From: Bacteroidaceae bacterium
GTDB lineage: Bacteria; Bacteroidota; Bacteroidia; Bacteroidales; Bacteroidaceae
Reading direction: 5' to 3'
Length of the DNA stretch: 28,447 bases
Assembly (NCBI GenBank): GCA_900770655.1
Contig: CAAGLA010000015.1
Location: 1-28,447, forward strand
Shown here one piece after another: positions 22,859 to 28,447 of this stretch. Position numbers and translations under genes: made by a program. Below the pieces are notes generated by a model that was given only the letters and a program-made list of their open reading frames with translations, ran no database searches and was not told the DNA's origin. Each line of letters begins with the position of its first letter. Position 1 is the stretch's first letter.

Positions 22859-24562
22859 ATGTTCAAGAAAATTCATTTGCTGCTCACTTTGGCAGCTGTT
22901 GTTCTGTTGGGCTCCTGCAGCTCAAAGATGAAAGAGTTAAGACCGGAATTCTTTAGAGTTACTCCGGGCGTGTTAGAGGTTGTAGGCAGCGAGGTTCCCG
23001 TAACCATCGACGGCCGTTTCCCGGCTAAGTATTTCAACAAGAAATCTGTGCTTACAATTACACCGGTACTGAAATATGAAGGCGGCGAAGCCCTTGCCGA
23101 GCCTGTAACATTCCAGGGCGAAAAGGTACGCGGAAACGACCAAGTTGTCTCTTACGACAACGGCGGTTCATTCAGAATGAGAATGAATTTCGATTACATA
23201 CCGGCTATGGAAGATGCAGAGCTGTACCTGCGTTTCGTTGTGAACAAAGGCAAAAAGACATACACATTGCCCGAGGTAAAGATTGCCGACGGATGCATTG
23301 CTACATCCCAACTATACCGCCAGACAGCAGCTACAGCCAATATTGCAGTTGGCGAAGATGCTTTCCAGCGTGTCATCAAGCAGGTTAAGGAGGCTAACAT
23401 TATGTTCCTTATACAGCAGACCAACCTCCGTGCTTCGGAACTGAACACCGAAGATATGCAGGAACTTACAGCATCTATCATTGACGTTGCCGAAGATTAC
23501 GAGAACAAAGTGCTCGACAACATAGAGATTTCGGCATACGCATCGCCCGACGGCGAATACGGTCTTAACCGCAGCATTGCTACAGGCCGCGAGGAGAACG
23601 CCGCAAGATATATGAGAGGCCAGCTGCAAGATGCCGACCTCAGCGGAGACATCGACTGCGAGTACACAGCCGAGGACTGGGAAGGTTTCAAAGAGCTTGT
23701 AGCCAATTCGAACCTGCCCGACAAGGAGTTGATTCTACGTGTATTGTCTATGTACGACGACCCTGAGGAGCGCGAACAGCAGATAAAGAATATCTCTTCG
23801 GTTTACAGCGAACTTGCCGACGAGGTACTTCCCAAGCTGCGACGTGCACGCATAACACTCAACTACCAGCTCATTGGCCGTTCCGACGCACAGATAACAG
23901 AGCAGTATGCTGCCGACCCATCGGTTCTTTCACTCGAGGAGATTCTCTATTCATCAATACTCACCGACGACAACGATGAGAAGGCCGGGATATTCAACAC
24001 AGCTATCAGGCTGCACCCCACAGATTACCGTGCATACAACAACTTGGGAGTTATGGCATACAACAGAGGCGACTACAGCACTGCTGCACGCTATTTCTCT
24101 CAGGCATCCAATATTGACAATTCAGCTCCTGAGGTTAAGGTAAACCTCGGATATATGGAACTGCTCGAGGGCAATGTTTCGGCTGCTGAATCGTTCATTA
24201 CTATGGGTGCCGATGCAAAAGCCGGTGAAGAGGCTCTTGGCAACCTCTACATAGCACAGGGCGACTACGGCCGCGCTGCATCGCTTCTCGAGGATACAAA
24301 CACAAACAGCGCACTCTTGGCACAGCTTCTGAACAAGAACTACCGCGCTGCACGCAGAACCCTTGAAAAGATTAAGAACCCCGATGCAACAACATACTAC
24401 ATACAGGCTATACTTGGAGCAAGAACACAGAATGTAGCTTTCGTGTACGACGGCCTTAGAAATGCAATATCTCTCGACCCCGCTTTGGCAACAAAGGCTG
24501 CCGGAGACCTTGAATTCACCAAGTACACCAACGACGACACATTCCAGAGCATTATAAGATAA
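22859..24562 (+). CDS. Envelope lipoprotein with OmpA-like and TPR regions
   Basis: The 567-residue product has a lipobox LLGSC (C20). Residues 30-145 are beta-rich with Ig-like character (VVGSEVPVTIDGRFP, VLTITPVLKYEGG). Residues about 180-335 contain an OmpA-like element (NIEISAYASPDGEYGLNRSIATGRE, split over a strand and helix) with an inserted helical part. TPR-like helix pairs follow from about 375 to 480 (DYRAYNNLGVMAYNRGDYSTAARYF) and more helices to the end. The mix suggests a periplasmic scaffold that touches peptidoglycan. Family function is unknown to me; similar lipoproteins occur across Bacteroidales. Its stop is 3 nt before the dprA start. Confidence 0.82.
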   Translation: MFKKIHLLLTLAAVVLLGSCSSKMKELRPEFFRVTPGVLEVVGSEVPVTIDGRFPAKYFNKKSVLTITPVLKYEGGEALAEPVTFQGEKVRGNDQVVSYDNGGSFRMRMNFDYIPAMEDAELYLRFVVNKGKKTYTLPEVKIADGCIATSQLYRQTAATANIAVGEDAFQRVIKQVKEANIMFLIQQTNLRASELNTEDMQELTASIIDVAEDYENKVLDNIEISAYASPDGEYGLNRSIATGREENAARYMRGQLQDADLSGDIDCEYTAEDWEGFKELVANSNLPDKELILRVLSMYDDPEEREQQIKNISSVYSELADEVLPKLRRARITLNYQLIGRSDAQITEQYAADPSVLSLEEILYSSILTDDNDEKAGIFNTAIRLHPTDYRAYNNLGVMAYNRGDYSTAARYFSQASNIDNSAPEVKVNLGYMELLEGNVSAAESFITMGADAKAGEEALGNLYIAQGDYGRAASLLEDTNTNSALLAQLLNKNYRAARRTLEKIKNPDATTYYIQAILGARTQNVAFVYDGLRNAISLDPALATKAAGDLEFTKYTNDDTFQSIIR

Positions 24563-24565
24563 AGC

Positions 24566-25696
24566 GTGGAAAGCCCATTATTGAACGAAAAGGTTGCGAT
24601 GCTTGCACTCTCACGAGTGCAGGTGTCGCAACTTGCTCTTATGCGCCGGCTGGTAGAGATTGCCGGCAGTGCAAAAGAGTTGCTCGAGAATGCGGCAAAC
24701 ATTGAAGATATTCTTCCCACGGCTACCCCTCGGCTGAAAGAGATACTCTGCGACCGCACACTCATTGAACGTGCCAACCGCGAAATGGAGTTCGTTGAGA
24801 AGAAGAACATCAAGCTTATATGTTTGGGCGACGAGGAGTACCCCTACCGCCTTGCAGAATGTTCCGACGCACCGCTGGTGCTGCATTCACTGGGCAATGC
24901 CAACCTTAACGCAAAGCACATTGTATCTATAGTAGGTACACGCCACGCAAGCGAGTATGGCAAGGAGGTATGCACAAACTTTGTAAAAGACCTCGCCACG
25001 TTCGCACCCGACACGCTTATAGTCAGCGGCCTAGCATACGGTGTTGACGTGTGTGCACACCGCGCAGCTCTGGCGGCCGGCCTGCCCACGGTTGGCGTTC
25101 TGGCACACGGGCTCGACCAGATATACCCCACAGCCAACCGCGCCACAGCAAAGAGTATGCTGGAAAATGGAGGGCTACTTACAGAATTTATGAGCGAGAC
25201 AAACCCGTTGCCGAAATTCTTTGTTCAGCGCAACAGGATTGTAGCCGGCATTTCCGATGCGACGGTAGTCATTGAATCGGCGTCGAAAGGCGGTTCACTT
25301 ATAACCGCATCGCTGGCGGGAAGCTACTCGCGCGACTGTTTCGCATTCCCGGGCCGAATAGACGACAAGTATTCGCAAGGCTGCAACGAGCTTGTTAGCC
25401 GCGGCAAGGCAGCACTCATAACATCGGCCTACGACTTTGTAGAGGCTATGAACTGGGAGACAACCGCAAAAAAGCAGAACAGAGCCCTGCAGACAGAGCT
25501 ATTCCCCGAAATGACAGCCGAAGAGAGCGCGATAATAGCAGCACTGCAAGAAAACAGCGACGGCAAGCAGATAAACCAGCTTGTCGTAGAGCTCAACAAG
25601 CCCATAAACGCCCTGTTGCCCCTACTCTTTGAAATGGAGATGAAAGGCTATGTAAAGACCGTTGCCGGAGGGAGCTACAGAACACTCATACATTAA
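24566..25696 (+). CDS. dprA: DNA-processing protein DprA (Smf)
   Basis: The 376-residue product starts at a GTG 3 nt after the previous stop, which indicates translational coupling. Residues 1-80 form the helical SAM-like N-terminus. The extended Rossmann fold runs 90-300: YPYRLAECSDAPLVLHSLGN, SIVGTRHASEYG, IVSGLAYGVDVCAHRAAL, FFVQRNRIVAGISDATVVIES, GGSLITASLA and FPGRIDDKYSQGCNELV, all diagnostic. The C-terminal winged helix (315-374) is present. DprA binds incoming single-stranded DNA and loads RecA during transformation, and is also kept in many bacteria not known to be competent. No other competence gene is in view. Confidence 0.97.
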   Translation: MESPLLNEKVAMLALSRVQVSQLALMRRLVEIAGSAKELLENAANIEDILPTATPRLKEILCDRTLIERANREMEFVEKKNIKLICLGDEEYPYRLAECSDAPLVLHSLGNANLNAKHIVSIVGTRHASEYGKEVCTNFVKDLATFAPDTLIVSGLAYGVDVCAHRAALAAGLPTVGVLAHGLDQIYPTANRATAKSMLENGGLLTEFMSETNPLPKFFVQRNRIVAGISDATVVIESASKGGSLITASLAGSYSRDCFAFPGRIDDKYSQGCNELVSRGKAALITSAYDFVEAMNWETTAKKQNRALQTELFPEMTAEESAIIAALQENSDGKQINQLVVELNKPINALLPLLFEMEMKGYVKTVAGGSYRTLIH

Positions 25697-25723
25697 AAGA
25701 TTCCACAAGATAGAAGCAAAAAG

Positions 25724-25770
25724 GCAGCCTGCACCCGCAAAGAAAAGATGGATGCAGGCTGCATTATTTT
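25724..25770 (+). terminator. Terminator after dprA
   Basis: GCAGCCTGCA (25724-25733) and TGCAGGCTGC (25753-25762) form a perfect 10-bp stem with a 19-nt loop, followed by ATTATTTT. Confidence 0.8.
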
Positions 25771-25803
25771 CTGTTTCATACACGCCGTTTCTTTAAAAAT
25801 TCA

Positions 25804-25811
25804 TACTTTTG
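25804..25811 (+). promoter_or_regulatory. -7 element of the GH92 gene
   Basis: TACTTTTG fits TAnnTTTG and ends 21 nt before the ATG, so the leader is about 15 nt. No TTTG is seen 19-20 nt upstream, so activation by a regulator is possible. Confidence 0.5.
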
Positions 25812-25832
25812 AGAAACTAGAACCTACGATAT

Positions 25833-28145
25833 ATGAAAAGAGTACTGCTTGCCGTATACTTTATAGGGCTCACAGCCCCACTGCTTGCCCTGAACAGAAC
25901 CGAAGAGGCTCCTTCCGCCACAGGCGACAAGGTGCAATATGTAAACCCGCTTATGGGAACGCAGTCGTCGTTCGAGCTATCGGCCGGCAACACATACCCC
26001 GCCATTGCAATGCCGTGGGGAATGAATTTCTGGACACCGCGCACGGCCAAGATTGGCGATGGGTGGCAGTACACCTACACAGCAAACAGAATCTACGGCT
26101 TTGAGCAGACACACCAGCCAAGCCCGTGGATAAACGATTACGGACAGTTCTCCATTATGCCCGTAACAGGCAAGCCCAAGATGAACGAGGCTGAGCGGGC
26201 CAGCTGGTTCTCGCACAAAGGAGAGACAGCACTGCCACACTACTACAAGGCCTACCTTGCAAGCTACGATATAATGGCCGAGGTTACACCTACCGAACGG
26301 GCCGCAATGTTCCGCTTCACATTCCCGCAAGGCGATTCATACATTGTTGTCGATGCATACGACAAAGGCTCTCACATAGAGATTATACCCGACAAGAATA
26401 TGATTGCAGGCTACACCACACGCAACAGCGGTGGCGTGCCCGACAATTTCCGCAACTACTTCGTTGTTCTATTCGACAAGCCCTTCGAAGAGATGTCAAC
26501 ATTCATAAGCGACAGCGCTGCCGTGCCGTCACTCAAAGAGAACACCTTGCAGCAGACAGGCAACCACACAGGCGCGGTCATAGGGTTCAAGACAGCCAAA
26601 GGCGAGACTGTGCACGCCCGCGTGGCATCTTCGTTTATAAGCACAGAACAGGCAATGACAAACCTGCAAGAGCTTGGCGACAACTCGTTCGACGAATTGG
26701 TGACACAAGGGCGCAACAGGTGGAACAGCGTGCTGGGGCGCATAGATGTAGAGGGCGAAACAGACAAATTGCGCACATTCTATTCCTGCCTCTACCGTTC
26801 ACTGCTGTTCCCACGCAAATTATATGAGATTACAGCCGGCGGCGATATTGTCCACTACAGCCCCTACAACGGCGAGACACTACCCGGATATATGTATACC
26901 GACACAGGATTCTGGGACACATTCCGTTGCCTCTTTCCGCTGTTGAACCTTGTATACCCGTCGGTGAATGCCGAAATTCAAGAAGGACTGCTGAACACAT
27001 ACCGCGAAAGCGGTTTCTTCCCCGAATGGGCAAGCCCGGGACACAGAGACTGTATGGTAGGCAACAATTCGGCATCGGTACTTGCCGATGCATTCATAAA
27101 AGGAGTGCGGGTAGACGACGAAGATTTGCTATACAGAGGATTGATGCACGGCACAGGCGCCGTGCACCCTGAGGTATCTTCTACCGGCAGGCTGGGATAT
27201 GAGTACTACAACCGCTTAGGGTATATCCCGTGCGATGTAGGCATAAATGAAAATGCAGCGCGCACGCTGGAGTATTCCTACAACGACTGGTGTATTCTTC
27301 AGGTAGCAAAAGCAATGGAGAGGCCACAGAGCGAGATAGCACTGCTCGAAGAGCGCGCACTGAACTACCGCAACCTCTTCAACACAGAGTATAACCTGAT
27401 GTGCGGACGCCACGCCGACGGCACATTCGAAGAAGAGTTCTCGCCATTCAAATGGGGCGGCAACTTCACCGAAGGCAACAGCTGGCACTACACGTGGTCG
27501 GTATTCCACGATGTACAAGGGCTCATAGAGCTAATGGGCGGCAAAAAGAACTTTGTTGAGATGCTCGATTCGGTATTCACCCTGCCACCCGTGTACGACG
27601 ACAGCTACTACGGCTTCCCCATTCACGAAATACGCGAAATGACAGTTATGAATATGGGTAATTACGCACACGGCAACCAGCCCATTCAACATATGATATA
27701 CCTCTACAACTACGCCGGAGAACCGTGGAAGGCACAATATTGGCTACGCCAAGTTATGGAACGGCTCTACACCCCTGCCCCCGACGGATATTGCGGCGAC
27801 GAAGACAACGGACAGACATCGGCTTGGTATGTATTTTCGGCACTCGGTTTCTACCCCGTGTGCCCCGCAAGCGAAGAGTATGTGATAGGCACACCACTCT
27901 TCAAAAAAGCCATAGTACAACTGGAAAACGGAAAACAAATAAATATTGAGGCCAAAGAGAACAGCCGGAACAACATATACATAGACCGTATGCTGCTCAA
28001 CGGCAAAGAAGAAGAGAACAACTACATTACACACAAAACACTCATCGAGGGGGCACAAATAAAGATGTTTATGGCCCCGCAGCCCAACTATTCACGCGGA
28101 ACAGCCGAAGAGAACGCCCCCTATTCATTCTCGCGGGAGAAATAA
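25833..28145 (+). CDS. Secreted GH92 alpha-mannosidase, probably alpha-1,2-specific
   Basis: The 770-residue protein has a signal peptide (1-19), the GH92 N-terminal beta-sandwich (about 35-260; YVNPLMGT, GNTYPAIAMPWGMNFWTP, FEQTHQPSPWINDYG) and the (alpha/alpha)6 catalytic region. E547 (NFTEGNSWHYTW), H598-E599 (FPIHEIREM) and D656, D658 (GDEDNGQTSAWYVFSALGFYP) stand at a constant offset of 14 from the residues I recall for Bacteroides BT3990 (acid E533, +1-subsite H584-E585, base pair D642/D644). H-E at the +1 site marks alpha-1,2 specificity in that work. GH92 enzymes are Ca-dependent inverting exo-mannosidases acting on N-glycans or yeast mannan. No lipobox follows the signal peptide, so it is probably periplasmic. 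It is followed by a non-coding 200 bases. Confidence 0.95.
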   Translation: MKRVLLAVYFIGLTAPLLALNRTEEAPSATGDKVQYVNPLMGTQSSFELSAGNTYPAIAMPWGMNFWTPRTAKIGDGWQYTYTANRIYGFEQTHQPSPWINDYGQFSIMPVTGKPKMNEAERASWFSHKGETALPHYYKAYLASYDIMAEVTPTERAAMFRFTFPQGDSYIVVDAYDKGSHIEIIPDKNMIAGYTTRNSGGVPDNFRNYFVVLFDKPFEEMSTFISDSAAVPSLKENTLQQTGNHTGAVIGFKTAKGETVHARVASSFISTEQAMTNLQELGDNSFDELVTQGRNRWNSVLGRIDVEGETDKLRTFYSCLYRSLLFPRKLYEITAGGDIVHYSPYNGETLPGYMYTDTGFWDTFRCLFPLLNLVYPSVNAEIQEGLLNTYRESGFFPEWASPGHRDCMVGNNSASVLADAFIKGVRVDDEDLLYRGLMHGTGAVHPEVSSTGRLGYEYYNRLGYIPCDVGINENAARTLEYSYNDWCILQVAKAMERPQSEIALLEERALNYRNLFNTEYNLMCGRHADGTFEEEFSPFKWGGNFTEGNSWHYTWSVFHDVQGLIELMGGKKNFVEMLDSVFTLPPVYDDSYYGFPIHEIREMTVMNMGNYAHGNQPIQHMIYLYNYAGEPWKAQYWLRQVMERLYTPAPDGYCGDEDNGQTSAWYVFSALGFYPVCPASEEYVIGTPLFKKAIVQLENGKQINIEAKENSRNNIYIDRMLLNGKEEENNYITHKTLIEGAQIKMFMAPQPNYSRGTAEENAPYSFSREK

Positions 28146-28220
28146 AGAAATAGCAGCACACACCACCCCGTCAACCCACAAAATACATTCAGTGCTTGGT
28201 GCCGACAAAGACTGTGGCAT

Positions 28221-28257
28221 AAATATAAAAACCGCCGGTGGCTTTTAGCCACCGGCG
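28221..28257 (-). terminator. Strong terminator on the minus strand
   Basis: CGCCGGTGGC (28233-28242) and GCCACCGGCG (28248-28257) make a perfect 10-bp GC-rich stem with a 5-nt loop; on the minus strand TTTTTATATTT follows, on the plus strand no T-run. It therefore ends a minus-strand transcript coming from the right, not the GH92 mRNA primarily. Confidence 0.85.
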
Positions 28258-28359
28258 ATGCCGGGTAACCCAAACGCTGCGAATCATCGACACACCCCGG
28301 CAAAAGAATTTATAATATAATAGACAAACGGCCCCTTTTGCAAACTGCACAAAATTAAA

Positions 28360-28447
28360 CTAACTGCGGTAACCGTTAAGGAAAAGCTTCAGATATATGC
28401 GCGATATATTTATGCGGCTCTTGACAGTGCCCAGAGCAAGCTGCAGC
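28360..28447 (-). CDS. C-terminal end of an ECF-type sigma factor (partial)
   Basis: On the minus strand the frame entering at the right edge reads 28 residues to a TAG at 28360-28362. It contains LALGTVKSRINISRIYLK, the recognition-helix end of sigma-70 region 4.2 (family pattern 'G TVKSR(L/I) .RAR..L'). In Bacteroidales such sigma factors commonly sit beside anti-sigma/TonB receptor systems or act alone. Only the last helix is visible, so the subgroup cannot be named. Confidence 0.7.
   Translation of the reverse strand, partial: LQLALGTVKSRINISRIYLKLFLNGYRS

Noticed and set aside
27675..27680. Q616 read as loss of the GH92 catalytic acid (mannosyl-phosphate uncapping type)
   Set aside because: Spacing to the D656/D658 pair shows the acid is E547, which is intact; Q616 lies elsewhere in the site.

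Overview
The window looks like chromosome of a gut-type anaerobic Bacteroidales (Bacteroidaceae/Prevotellaceae-like; genus not resolved). The signs are promoters of the Bacteroidetes kind (TTTG or TTG, a 19-20 nt spacer, then TAnnTTTG), a TonB-dependent receptor, large secreted glycosidases of families GH92, GH95 and GH123-like, a PorT-family type IX secretion protein, lipoproteins and O2-defence genes. No tRNA, rRNA, CRISPR array, insertion sequence or prophage gene is visible, and there is no SusC/SusD pair.

Layout. 1-1290: the tail of a membrane protein, then a six-helix membrane protein overlapping a winged-helix regulator. 1296-4997 (-): a modular GH95 alpha-L-fucosidase with its own promoter. 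5189-12668 (-): six tightly packed genes (gaps 10-26 nt) read as TonB receptor > calycin-like lipoprotein > GH123-like glycosidase > TPM membrane protein > LemA > flavodiiron protein, ending in a strong terminator. 12771-14163 (-): a YqiA-like esterase and PorT. 14352-14699 (+): a 2[4Fe-4S] ferredoxin and a possible 30-residue membrane peptide, followed by about 0.4 kb of non-coding DNA with a 30-nt repeat pair. 15128-17887 (-): a TlpA-like thioredoxin lipid-envelope protein and a 5'-nucleotidase split into two genes. 18105-19360 (+): ribosomal protein L19 and an AlkD-type DNA glycosylase. 19368-21578 (-): O-methyltransferase > rbfA > LolC/E-type permease. 21641-21803: an exact 81-bp tandem duplication carrying the xerD promoter. 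21808-25696 (+): xerD, a TPR/OmpA-like lipoprotein and dprA. 25833-28145 (+): a GH92 alpha-mannosidase. The right edge holds the last codons of an ECF-type sigma factor on the minus strand and a candidate small RNA/terminator.

How it fits together. Three secreted glycosidases (fucose, probable GalNAc, mannose) point to foraging on host glycans, and the GH95 ends in a tail resembling type IX sorting signals while porT lies 8.5 kb away. Flavodiiron protein and ferredoxin suggest O2/NO reduction in an anaerobe. The rest is housekeeping: ribosome maturation, recombination, lipoprotein sorting, DNA uptake/repair. The least explained item is the six-gene receptor-to-flavodiiron operon, and the oddest DNA-level feature is the duplicated xerD promoter.
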